Source of the DNA: GCA-003244245 sp963823755
GTDB lineage: Bacteria > Actinomycetota > Actinomycetes > Mycobacteriales > Pseudonocardiaceae
Assembly (NCBI GenBank): GCA_963823755.1
Contig: CAWGMP010000005.1
Coordinates: forward strand, 434,001 to 498,000
Length of the DNA: 64,000 nucleotides
Direction of reading: 5' to 3'
Shown: piece after piece, positions 30,665 to 39,246 of the stretch
How the letters are laid out: the number at the start of each line of letters is the position of its first letter
Numbering within the stretch: position 1 is the first letter of the stretch
Notes under the pieces: model-generated
Databases searched by the model: none
Seen by the model: the letters and a program-made list of their open reading frames with translations, nothing else
Told to the model about the DNA's origin: nothing
Translations under genes and position numbers: made by a program

Positions 30665-30904
30665 ATGAGCGTGAAGGTGGGTATTTTCCTGCCGGAGAGA
30701 ACGCATGCCCGTGCCGTGGAGCGTGCACGCAGCATGGGGACTACCCTCTTCGGGCTGATCGATGCGGCACTGAGGGCTGAGCTGACGCGCCGCGAGGTGG
30801 CCGATCACGTGGCGATGCTCGCCGAGGCCGACGACGCCGACCGGCTACGCGCGCGGGCCCGGGCGCGTAGCCGGTCGCTTTCGGCGTGGAAGAGCGGTCA
30901 GTGA
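30665..30904 (+). CDS. Putative antitoxin, ribbon-helix-helix type
   Basis: The product has 79 residues. The N-terminus VKVGIFLPERTHARAVERAR is like a beta-strand followed by helices, and the C-terminus is acidic then basic. Its stop is directly followed by a MazF-like frame, which suggests a toxin-antitoxin pair. The family assignment is tentative. Confidence 0.5.
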   Translation: MSVKVGIFLPERTHARAVERARSMGTTLFGLIDAALRAELTRREVADHVAMLAEADDADRLRARARARSRSLSAWKSGQ

Positions 30905-30976
30905 CCGCGCACCCCGTCAGGGTGACGTCCCATCTCCAATCCGTCCCCGCTGACCGGCGAACGCGAGCTGTACACC

Positions 30977-31216
30977 GTGGTGTCTGCTGATGCGTACAAC
31001 GCTGGGGGCGGACCTACTGTGCTGATCGCCGAGATCGAAACCGGTACCCGGTACCGTGCCAGCGGCTACGCCACCGAGACCGACTACGGTGTCGTGCTCG
31101 CCGACCGGGTGGTGTGGCTACCCGTGGACATGCTCGGCGAACCGTTTGGTCGACTGACCGATGTCCAGCATGATCAAGTTGTCAACCAGATCGTTGCCAT
31201 TCTGCGAGGGCAGTAA
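30977..31216 (+). CDS. MazF/PemK-like toxin, N-terminus uncertain
   Basis: The visible 79 residues contain VVSADAYNAGGGPTVLIAEI and YGVVLADRVVWLPVDMLGEP, like the core and C-terminus of MazF-type endoribonucleases. The usual N-terminal strand is missing from this frame. Upstream, the same frame gives LTGERELYTVV, but a start next to the antitoxin stop lies in a different frame, so a frameshift at 30905-30940 is likely. The toxin may be inactive. Confidence 0.45.
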   Translation: MVSADAYNAGGGPTVLIAEIETGTRYRASGYATETDYGVVLADRVVWLPVDMLGEPFGRLTDVQHDQVVNQIVAILRGQ

Positions 31217-31251
31217 GCCGGTTACTGGCATGGCCGGGAGGCTTGCTCAGC

Positions 31252-31548
31252 TCAGCTGTTCGACTCGATGCGAACGCTCTCAGGAGAGCCATAAAGCTGT
31301 AGGGTGATGTACTCAGGTGCTCGGGTAAGCTCGGTCCAGTACATACGTTCTTCTGGTATGCCGGTAGCGTTGACGGCCACTGTCACCAGTTTTTCGTTTT
31401 CTACTACCGCACTGCGGAGGATAGTTCGTGCTCCCCACTTCATGAGGGTAGATACCACGAACAGGCCAGCACAGGTAATGGCTGTCCGGGTAGACACAAG
31501 CCTCATGCTGTCGTGGAAGCGTGGCGTGCTCACGAATACACTCCGCAC
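31252..31548 (-). CDS. Truncated histidine-kinase-like ATPase domain
   Basis: The product has 98 residues. The segment LFVVSTLMKWGARTILRSAV and ENEKLVTVAVNATG resembles the start of anti-sigma-type HATPase domains found beside XRE regulators. The glycine-rich ATP lid is absent, so it is either a fragment or only a distant relative. Confidence 0.4.
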   Translation of the reverse strand: MRSVFVSTPRFHDSMRLVSTRTAITCAGLFVVSTLMKWGARTILRSAVVENEKLVTVAVNATGIPEERMYWTELTRAPEYITLQLYGSPESVRIESNS

Positions 31549-31715
31549 TTCTGGCAGCGCTTGCGTTTAGCCTTGACCCAGTTCTCACCAGTGCGCCGGA
31601 CGTGGGCCATGTCAGTCCAGCCTTTAGGCAACACGGGGATGGTGTCGAATACTTCGACCTTCAGCGGCTCGTTCGGATAAATATCAAGCTGCTTGCCATC
31701 GAAGATATAGGCCAC
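31530..31715 (-). CDS. Small hypothetical protein with CxxC
   Basis: The product has 61 residues and ends KRCQKCGVYS, a possible zinc knuckle. It is upstream of and slightly overlaps the HATPase-like frame. It is not recognised, but the composition is plausible for a gene (DGKQLDIYPNEPLKVEVFDT). Confidence 0.45.
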   Translation of the reverse strand: MAYIFDGKQLDIYPNEPLKVEVFDTIPVLPKGWTDMAHVRRTGENWVKAKRKRCQKCGVYS

Positions 31716-31807
31716 GTTGTCGCCGCGTTGCCAGCAGATCGTACAATCCCCCGAGAGGAGCTACGCCCAGGCAGTCGGTCGGTAGACCGGCGCAGTCCCG
31801 CCGTAAC

Positions 31808-32017
31808 TCATGGCGTGTATCCGCGCGCTTCTTGAGTCGTCTGGTTAATCAGCTCAACCAGGGTGTCGGCTTGCGCGGTCTCCAGGATGGCCACGCAGAT
31901 GAATGGGCAGTGATACGTCGTGATCCAGACCCTGCCCCGACACGCCTCCATCGTGAAGGTGGTGCGGGCCTCCGGGCGTTGAGCCTTGACGGTGATCTTC
32001 CGTTGCGCCATGTACAC
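31808..32017 (-). CDS. Small hypothetical protein
   Basis: The product has 69 residues (MYMAQRKITVKAQRPEARTT, then VWITTYHCPFICVAILE). It is likely a genuine short gene of the same minus-strand cassette. The family is unknown. Confidence 0.45.
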   Translation of the reverse strand: MYMAQRKITVKAQRPEARTTFTMEACRGRVWITTYHCPFICVAILETAQADTLVELINQTTQEARGYTP

Positions 32018-32461
32018 CGTCTCCAGGCCCGTGTGTGGTGGCCGGGCCTGGTGGCGGCTCGGGGGGCAGCACCACCAGGCCCGGCTCTTAAGGAGTGGAG
32101 GTCTCGGGAGATGCCAAGCTGTTGTTGATCCTGGCCATCACCGTGACGGGGACCATCGGCGTTCTGGTTGCCCTGACCTCCACGTGCTCTCAGCCTCGTC
32201 TGTGTAGGTGGTCTCATTCTTGGACGGCACCCAGGACCGGGGAGCAGCCAGACTAGCGGAAGCGGGGGACACGTCCTTGAGGTGAAGGACGCCGCGCCAG
32301 CTTGGGAGGGCTCAGCCCGGTCCTGGGGCCATGGCGGCACAAGCTACGGGCCAGGCAGTGATCAAGGCCGTACAAACTGTCTAGCGTTGTGCCGGGTTGG
32401 CTCCTGACGATCCCGTTAGGCTGGTTAGACAAACCGACCCGGACACCGAGAGGCGCTAGGC
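32018..32461. other. Divergent intergenic region
   Basis: This region separates the minus-strand small genes from the plus-strand XRE regulator. I see no gene. It must hold the divergent promoters if these genes are expressed. Confidence 0.4.
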
Positions 32462-33717
32462 ATGACCGACCCTGACCACGCGCACCGCCAAGAGGCGGCT
32501 GCTGTGGTGATGTACTGGATGCAGCGGCGTGGTATGACCCGTAAGATTTTCGCCGACCGCATGGGCAAGTCGGTGAGCTGGGTGGACAAGATCCGGGCCG
32601 GAGATCGTCAGCTTGATCGCCTGTCGGTGCTGTGTCAGATTGCCAGGGTGTTAGACATTCCGTTGGCGGCGCTGATTGATCCTGAGGAAGCCGAGCGCAG
32701 GCGTACCTGTCCGGATGAGCAGGAGATCGACGCCATTCGCGATGCCTGTGTCGCTACGACGTCATTACCAACGTCTTCCGGCCGAACGACGATATCTTGC
32801 CGGAGCCGAACTTAACCAAACTCGAACGCACCGTACGGTTCGGCTGGATGGCGTTTCAGGCTTCCAACTACCAGGCCATCGGTCAACTATTAGCCGATCT
32901 CATCCGTGACACACAAGCGGCAGTTTGGCAATTAGACAATGATGAGCGACGGCAGGCGCAAATCTGGTTGACTTGGACGTATCAGTTGACGGCATCGACT
33001 GCCTTCAAGCTCGGGAATGAGCAGCTCGGCTGGGTCACCGCGGATCGCGGCATTCAGATCGCCGAACAGACGGGCGACCTGACGCTGATCGGTGGTGCGG
33101 CGAATGCGGGTCGGAAAAGCGCTCATGGCCACCCGCACGCGCAACAGTGGCGATGCTGTACAGATGATTAAGTCGGCAGCCAATCGGCTCGAACCAGACC
33201 TCAGCAGTGCCACGCCGGCGTTTGTCTCAGCCTACGGCATGCTACTGCTTCAGGGGAGTATCGCTGCGGCTCGAACCAACCAGGCAGCCGACGTACGGGA
33301 TCTTCAGGATGAAGCCTGGCTGTCGCCGCCCGCCTGGAATATGACCGTAACGAAAATTGGTCGGCATTCGGGACCACCAACGTCTTAGTACATCGCGTGT
33401 CAGCTCTCGCGGATATGCAAAGCGGTGGCCGAGTCATCGAAGCTGCTGCCGACATTGCCTATGATGATCTCATGCACCTACCCCGTGAACGCCGGGCCAG
33501 CCACTTGCTCGATGTAACCCGCGGGCATCTCCAGGCCGGACAGCGTGACGAGGCCGCCGCCAACCTCCTTGATGCTGACCAGCTTGCTCCAGAAGAGGTG
33601 CGCTGCCGCGACCTAACTAGGCAGATCATCACTGATCTCGTGCGCAGTTATCCGCCTGGCTTAACCCCAATGGTCGGCGTTACGAAGTTGGCGCGAACGG
33701 TTGGGGTAGCGGTGTGA
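32462..33717 (+). pseudogene. XRE-family regulator, frameshifted
   Basis: The N-terminal helix-turn-helix is clear (VVMYWMQRRGMTRKIFADRM, GKSVSWVDKIRAGDRQLDRL). Frames break near 32760, 33110 and 33350. They give the middle part FQASNYQAIGQLLADLIRDT, then GDAVQMIKSAANRLEPD, then the C-terminus DLTRQIITDLVRSYPPG. The last frame overlaps the flavoprotein start by four bases. A regulator of this type next to a flavoprotein is a recurrent actinobacterial pair. Confidence 0.75.
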
Positions 33718-34272
33718 GCAGTCAACAAGAACCCTCTGATCGGGTACTTTACATCGTCACCTGTGCGACACCGGCGGCACGCGACATCGGCAAGCTGGTG
33801 ACCTTGGCACAAGCAGCAGGCTGGCGGCCGTCCGTGATCGCAACACCAATGGCGCTGCGATTCATCGATAAGCCCGCACTCGAAGCTCAAACCAGCTACC
33901 CGGTGCGGTCAGACTACAAACAGCTCGGCTCGCTCGACGTGTTGCCACCGGCTGACGCTATCGTAGTAGGTGGTGCTAGCTTCAATACCATCAACAAGTG
34001 GGCAGCTGGGATCTCCGACACATTAGCTTTGGGACTATTGACGGAAGGAATCGGGCTTGGCCTCCCGCTTGCAGCACTCCCGTTTCTCGAATACAGCCCA
34101 GGCGGCGTATCCGACCTTTGGTCGTAGCGTCAAGGAACTACGCGAAGCGGGTGTAAAGATTCTACTTGGATCGGAAGGCTACGAACCACACGTGCCGCAC
34201 CAGGGCTCAAAGTACCTACACGAGTACCCGTGGCACGTTGTCTTGACAGCGGTGGAGATCAATCGAGAGTAG
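33714..34272 (+). pseudogene. Flavoprotein (phosphopantothenoylcysteine decarboxylase-like), frameshifted
   Basis: The N-terminal part has YIVTCATPAARDIGKLVTLA and PADAIVVGGASFNTINKWA, the FMN-binding fold of the flavoprotein family. One extra base near 34094 (after LAALPFL) shifts the frame. The C-terminus continues as NTAQAAYPTFGRSVKELREA to EYPWHVVLTAVE. It is coupled to the preceding regulator pseudogene, and both are inactive. Confidence 0.75.
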
Positions 34273-34385
34273 TTAGTCGCAGTGAGGGGCTGATTCAAGT
34301 CCGCGTGGTGGACTGGAATGCATGAAAATATGCAAGGTGATAGTTTCGTAGCTTTCGTGAAATAAAAGGCTCTACTGCTCTACAT

Positions 34386-34880
34386 GTGGATGGTGGGGAT
34401 GTGGTATGGAAGCTTCAGGTTGACGGGTCCGCAGGCGAACATGACGGTGGCGAGGGCGGCTTCGGCGGTGTGGAAGCCGTAGGCGCGTCGGATGATGAGC
34501 AGACTTTGTTGTTGAGTCCTTCCTGGCGTCCGTTGGACAGGCCGCGGTCGATGGCGGCGGTGATCCCGTCTCGGTGTTGCGGATGGTCCGGGCGGTTTTC
34601 GCGAATTCGGGGATTCGGCTGCGTTGGGCTTGGGAGCACCAGCGGTCCAGCAGGGTGTTGGTGGTGTCGGTGTCGAGGTCCCCGGCGAACACCGCGCGCA
34701 GGGACTCCTTGAGCGCTCCTTGAGCTGGTAGGCCCGCCACAGTGCGCCACCGGATTTTTTGATCTCGCGTAGCGTGCCGGTCTGGTCGGCGTTGAGGTCG
34801 CCGGGGTTTTTCAGCAGCGCCCAGCGGGCTCCTTTGTACTTCTTTGCGATGGTCTTGTCACACAGTTTGAGAAACGACCG
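34386..34880 (-). mobile_element. Truncated ISL3-type transposase remnant
   Basis: On the minus strand, frames give CDKTIAKKYKGARWALLKNP, LNADQTGTLREIKKSGG, AVFAGDLDTDTTNTLLDRW, EGLNNKV and a C-terminal FHTAEAALATVMFACGPVN-type end. This is the C-terminal third of an ISL3-family transposase. The N-terminal two thirds are absent. It abuts and truncates the nuclease-like gene upstream. Confidence 0.7.
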
Positions 34881-34889
34881 GTCCCTGGT

Positions 34890-35385
34890 CCACCGCTTTC
34901 GCCGCTGCCTCGCCCCCCGATGCCCTGCTCAACCAGCAACTCCATAACTCGGCGTTCAGACGACCCCGGCAAGAACGCCCGAGCAAGATCGGGACGCTCG
35001 GCAAATGCCGCTTCCACCGCAGTACGGCCCATCCAACTCACCGCAGCGCTGGTCTCCGCAACAAGGATCTCCCTCAACCACCTTTCTTCGGACGGGCTGG
35101 GGTCGAGCGGGAGCACCAACGTCCAAGCCACCATGTCCGGCTGTCGCTCTACCGCGGTGCGCAACGACTTCAACACTTGCCGCTTCTGCGCAGCGGTGAG
35201 ACACCTGAAGAAGCTCTTGATCTCAAAGACGTGGTCGCCAGCTGACCCCGCACGACAACATCAACACCACCATCTCCCCCAGAACCATCGATCCGCACAG
35301 CACCGTCCACCGTCCGCACGAGCAGCGCGGCGATCAGATCCTCCACGTCAGCCGCACGAAGGTCTTGCCACGGGATGGACAGCAC
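34890..35385 (-). pseudogene. PD-(D/E)xK nuclease-like protein, truncated and frameshifted
   Basis: From 35385 the frame gives SIPWQDLRAADVEDLIAALL and RIDGSGGDGGVDVVVRGQ. After a frame change near 35240 there is an EIKSFF-type segment followed by LKSLRTAVERQPDMVAWTLV and PSEERWLREILVAETSAAVS. GGDGGVDV plus EIKSF is a plausible D-ExK nuclease core. The 3' end is replaced by the ISL3 remnant. Confidence 0.55.
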
Positions 35386-35649
35386 CCCAACAGGATTCCA
35401 CCAACTTCATCTGCTCAACCGGCGTACCTGCGACAGCAGGGCTCGCACAAGCAGATCATCTATTGAAACAGCTGAAAGACCGTGGGATGTCGCAGGTGTC
35501 CGCACCGCCTGCCCGCAGTCTGATGCGGCTTGACGCTGAGACCCCCGCTGCCCTTGATCGCAGCTCACGCTGACCAGATCTGGCCCTGATCATGGGCTGC
35601 GGTTCGCACACTGACACAGTGGTCACGACAAGCCGCAGGTCACAGACGG
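35386..35649. other. Intergenic region before tRNA-Ala
   Basis: No gene is supported here. It forms the border between the eroded accessory region and the conserved block. Confidence 0.4.
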
Positions 35650-35652
35650 TGG

Positions 35653-35725
35653 TGGAGCTGAGGGGAATCGAACCCCTGACCTTCTCGATGCGAACGAGAC
35701 GCGCTACCAACTGCGCTACAGCCCC
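35653..35725 (-). tRNA. tRNA-Ala(CGC)
   Basis: On the minus strand the cloverleaf is complete. It has acceptor GGGGCTG paired with CAGCTCC, a D arm with AGTTGGTA, an anticodon stem TCTCG/CGAGA around loop TTCGCAT (anticodon CGC) and a T arm with GGTTCGATTCC. CCA is encoded at 35650-35652. It reads GCG codons. Confidence 0.95.
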
Positions 35726-35761
35726 CCGCGATGCGCGCCAAGTTTAGCAGCCGGGCATCGG

Positions 35762-36529
35762 CTACTCCCCGGCCGCCCGGCGGTAAGGGGGCTGGAAAGC
35801 GGGCTTCAGCTCGTCGAATATCGGGTCTTCGTCGTCGAGGTCCAGAGCGACGGCTGTGGGGTGTGGAGCGCAGTGGGCGGCCGCAGGCCACGCCGACGGC
35901 TCCTGGACCGGCTCTGGCCTCTCGTGGGCTGCATCGACGGTGGCCTCGTGGGACGCGTCGTCAGCGGGCGCCCTGCCTCGAGATCCGACGGCTGTAGATC
36001 CGGCGGCTCGAGATCCGACCAGCCGAGCGGCCCGACGTTGGCGAATCTCCTCTTCGATATGCACCTGCCGGCGCAGGTAGCAAAGGTAACCGACCAGCAC
36101 CATATCCAGCGCAGCATGTATCCACCACAGCAGACTTGACGCTACGTAGGCCAGCACCAGAGTGGCGGTCGCTCCTATGGCCAGAGCCAGCACCGCCCGC
36201 TGCCGGTAGGCGAACTTCGCCCGGGCCAACTGCGCAGCGACCTCCGGGTCATAGCCGCCGCGACCCGACCTGTACCGACGCTCTTCCAAGGCGGGCGCCA
36301 GCTGGGCAATCCGTCCGTCGGTCATGCGCATCTCCTGACTGTCCATGGGCATCCCGCGCGGCGGATCAGGTCGACGAAGCACCCGCGAAGCAAGCGCAGA
36401 CTCCGCAATGCGCACCACCTCTTGACGTCGCTTTGCGACCATCGGGACAAGGACGACAAGCCATGCGCCAGCCAGCGACGCGAAGATCAGCGAACTGGGC
36501 ACTCCTCGCCCCCTACCCCGGTCCGCCAT
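35762..36529 (-). CDS. sepX: Divisome membrane protein SepX/GlpR
   Basis: The protein has 255 residues with an N-terminal membrane segment (SSLIFASLAGAWLVVLVPMV, residues 11-31), a conserved short cytoplasmic part, and two close membrane segments in the middle (AVLALAIGATATLVLAYV; IHAALDMVLVGYLCYL). A long acidic tail follows. This layout and position define SepX of Streptomyces and GlpR of corynebacteria, the membrane receptor for the MoeA-like Glp that binds FtsZ. Normally it directly follows rimJ and glp; here an insertion sequence separates it from them. Confidence 0.85.
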   Translation of the reverse strand: MADRGRGRGVPSSLIFASLAGAWLVVLVPMVAKRRQEVVRIAESALASRVLRRPDPPRGMPMDSQEMRMTDGRIAQLAPALEERRYRSGRGGYDPEVAAQLARAKFAYRQRAVLALAIGATATLVLAYVASSLLWWIHAALDMVLVGYLCYLRRQVHIEEEIRQRRAARLVGSRAAGSTAVGSRGRAPADDASHEATVDAAHERPEPVQEPSAWPAAAHCAPHPTAVALDLDDEDPIFDELKPAFQPPYRRAAGE

Positions 36530-36667
36530 CCAGACAAGTTGCCTGCGCTAACGCATAGTCACGGTAGTCACCGTGAGCACCCGGATGCCGGAGGCGCGCC
36601 GGGATGATCGCGTACGCCGCCGTTCACGAGGTGCCGACACGCCGGGCGCGCAGGTTGGCCACGCACA

Positions 36668-38590
36668 CTAGCCCGAGTTTCCGAGATTTCTTGATTGTTT
36701 GTGGTGTTTCCGCTGGTGGAGGTGTGGTTTGGGTGTTGGGGAGTGTATGACCTAACTGGGTGGTGCCCAGTGCTGGAGGTTGAAGATGTCGATGAGTTGG
36801 GTCTGGTCGGGGCTGGTTTCGGTGAGCATGCGGCGGGCTTTGGGGCGGCCTCCGGTGGAGGGGTAGATCAGGACGGTTTCCTGGATGCCGGTGAGGTGGT
36901 CGAGGAGTTCGCGGACTGAGAGGTGCATCCCGGCGTGTTCGGCGCGGCGTCGCATGAGGTGGGCGATCTGCAGGGCCAGCACGCAGGTGAAGACGTGCAC
37001 GCGGATGTTGTGGTCGGTCCAGTGGTGCATCGGGGAGAACGACACCAGGTGGGGGTCTTTAAGTTGGCGGAACCCGAATTCGGCGTCGGATTGGGAGCGG
37101 TAGGCGGCGACGACCTCGGGGATGGGCCAGTCGTCGCGGTCGGTGATCAGGATGCGTTTGCCGAAGACCTCGCCTGTCAGTTTCGTGCGGGCGCGGGTGT
37201 CGATGTGCCAGCTCAGGCGGTGTTCGGTGGGGGTGTCACCGGTCAGTTCCCAGCGGATGACACGCCTGGCCCAGGTGTCGCGGCAGATGCCCGAGGTCTC
37301 GGCCTGGACCTGCTCGCGGGGGCGGCGGGTGCGGCCACGGGCCAGGGTGGCGGCCAGGTCATCGAGGCGGGCGCCGGCCTTGGCCAGTGTCTGATCGAAC
37401 CCGCGGACCTGTTTGTCGTGCAGGGTCGGTGAGTGGGTGAGCACCACGCGGCGGTCGGCGCCGTAGATCTCCCGGCGGGTGGCTACGGCGGTGAGGCCGG
37501 GGAACTGTTCGATATCGACCGGGCTGCGCTGGGATGCGGGTAAAGCGAGCAGGTCGGGATGGTCGCTGGGCGGGACCGATCCGACGTAGTGCAGACCCGC
37601 TTGGGCCAGGTAGGCGAAGTTCACGGTCGAGTTCTGCCCGGCGTCAAACACCACGGTCACCTCACCGGCACCGGTCTGGGGGCCGGCCCCGTCGGTGAGG
37701 AGTTCCTGGTAGCCGCCGGTCAGCTTCTCGATCATGGTGGTGAACTGGGTGACGTCAGGCCGGTTGCCCGCATAGGCGTGCGACACCAGGGGGATACCAC
37801 CGTCGCGGGTGATCACCAGGCCCAGCCCGACCAGGCGCAGATCGGATCGTTTCTGCTTGGCCTTGCCCCGTTGAGCGATCGGTGCCTTGGCGTTGCCGGT
37901 GTCGATGTAGGTAGCGAAGTTGGTCATGTCCAGGGCCAGCGCTGAGGTGTCCAGATCGAAGCGCCCGATCATCGCCGCCGTGACCCGGCGCTCGATCTCG
38001 GCCAGCTCAGCCAGCGAGACCGCGTGCATCGCATCCCAGAACCGGCGGTGATCCAGCACCGAAGTGCCGATCTTGGTGAACCGGTCCGCGGCGGTGCTCT
38101 GCCACCACTTGGCCAGGGCGAGCTTGGAACAGGGAGCCACCACCCGGTTCAGCGCGGCCAGCGCCAGATACGTCCCCGTCGAGACGCCCGCGCCCGCGAC
38201 CTTGCCCCCGGTCACGGCGTCCACGATGCCGATCACGTCTAACCGGGTCATCACCTCCCACACCGCGGCCACGTCCCCGAACGCCAGATGCCGGGTCCGT
38301 TGCGGCGTCATCGCTGCCTCGCCGCCCGCCACCGCGGCCGCGATATCGGCCGCGGTGCCCAGGTAGCGCTCGCAGACCATCTTCGGCTTACCGTCGACGC
38401 GGGCCATCTCCCGCAGGTACCAGTACGTCTTCCCGCTGATCTTCTTCGGATACAAGCTCGCCACAGATTAGGTCATACACTCCTCAGGTGACCCGATCAA
38501 ACACCGACACCGCGTGTCATCAGGCCAAATAAATCAAGCCACCGGACGGCCACCCCGCGAAACAACAAGATCGTCGGAAACTCGGGCTAG
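36668..38590. mobile_element. IS1634-type insertion sequence between rimJ and sepX
   Basis: Inverted ends CCCGAGTTTCCGA lie at 36672-36684 and 38574-38586, with weaker similarity inwards. They are flanked by CTAG on both sides (36668-36671 and 38587-38590), the probable target duplication. The transposase is intact, so the element may be active. The right CTAG supplies the rimJ stop codon. Confidence 0.85.
36752..38464 (-). CDS. IS1634-family transposase
   Basis: The protein has 570 residues and a single intact frame. Landmarks are GKTYWYLREMARVDGKPKMV at the N-terminus, SALALDMTNFATYIDTGNA with the first catalytic Asp, TVVFDAGQNSTVNF with the second, and YRSQSDAEFGFRQLKDPHLV with the catalytic Glu and the YREK-like helix. 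It is an IS4-superfamily DDE enzyme. It is read in the same direction as the operon it splits. Confidence 0.93.
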   Translation of the reverse strand: MASLYPKKISGKTYWYLREMARVDGKPKMVCERYLGTAADIAAAVAGGEAAMTPQRTRHLAFGDVAAVWEVMTRLDVIGIVDAVTGGKVAGAGVSTGTYLALAALNRVVAPCSKLALAKWWQSTAADRFTKIGTSVLDHRRFWDAMHAVSLAELAEIERRVTAAMIGRFDLDTSALALDMTNFATYIDTGNAKAPIAQRGKAKQKRSDLRLVGLGLVITRDGGIPLVSHAYAGNRPDVTQFTTMIEKLTGGYQELLTDGAGPQTGAGEVTVVFDAGQNSTVNFAYLAQAGLHYVGSVPPSDHPDLLALPASQRSPVDIEQFPGLTAVATRREIYGADRRVVLTHSPTLHDKQVRGFDQTLAKAGARLDDLAATLARGRTRRPREQVQAETSGICRDTWARRVIRWELTGDTPTEHRLSWHIDTRARTKLTGEVFGKRILITDRDDWPIPEVVAAYRSQSDAEFGFRQLKDPHLVSFSPMHHWTDHNIRVHVFTCVLALQIAHLMRRRAEHAGMHLSVRELLDHLTGIQETVLIYPSTGGRPKARRMLTETSPDQTQLIDIFNLQHWAPPS

Positions 38591-39240
38591 GGGTGGCGGA
38601 CCTGCCCGGAGGTGATCAGGCGTGCCACCAGCCCGATGCCGACCTCATCGCGGGTCACGGCAAGCAACCGGTGGTCTCGCCACACGCCGTCCACCTCGAG
38701 GTACCGTCGCAGCAGCCCCTCATCGCGGAACCCGAGCTTGGCCAGCACACGGAGGCTGGCCGCGTTCTCCGGCCGCACAGTGGCCTCGACCCGATGCAGC
38801 CCGACCGGCCCGAACGCGTGGTCCACCGCCAGCGCCACTGCCCCCGTCGCCACACCACCACCGGCCGCACCCGATTCCACCCAGTAACCGACCCACGCTG
38901 AGCGCAGCGAACCACGCACCACGTTGCCCACCGTGAGCTGGCCGGCGAACTGCCCGTCCAGCGTGATGGAGAAGGGCAGGGCGAGCCCCCGCCGGGCCGT
39001 CGCCCGCAGCCCGCTACACATCACCGGCCAGGCCATGAGGGTGAAGCGCTCCGCCCAGGTCCCTTCGGCGTCGGGCTCCCAGACCCGTAGGTAGTCCTCG
39101 TCGCGCAGCCGCAGCCGGCTCCATGCCGAGCCGTCGCGCAGCCGCACCGGGCGCAGCGCGATCTCCCCCGCAGCGACCCGCACCGGGCCCAGCCGCACCG
39201 GCCAGCCAGGATGGCGTCCATCAGGCCCAGACCCGAACAC
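38587..39240 (-). CDS. rimJ: GNAT N-acetyltransferase, RimJ-like
   Basis: The protein has 217 residues and a GNAT fold (IALRPVRLRDGSAWSRLRLR, WVGYWVESGAAGGGVATGAV, HRVEATVRPENAASLRVLAK, LGFRDEGLLRRYLEVDGVWR). RimJ acetylates the N-terminus of ribosomal protein S5 in E. coli; the target here is unknown. It follows glp by six bases. Its stop codon is the TAG within the CTAG that borders the insertion sequence, so the coding sequence appears undamaged. Confidence 0.9.
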   Translation of the reverse strand: MFGSGPDGRHPGWPVRLGPVRVAAGEIALRPVRLRDGSAWSRLRLRDEDYLRVWEPDAEGTWAERFTLMAWPVMCSGLRATARRGLALPFSITLDGQFAGQLTVGNVVRGSLRSAWVGYWVESGAAGGGVATGAVALAVDHAFGPVGLHRVEATVRPENAASLRVLAKLGFRDEGLLRRYLEVDGVWRDHRLLAVTRDEVGIGLVARLITSGQVRHP

Positions 39241-39246
39241 GGTGCG

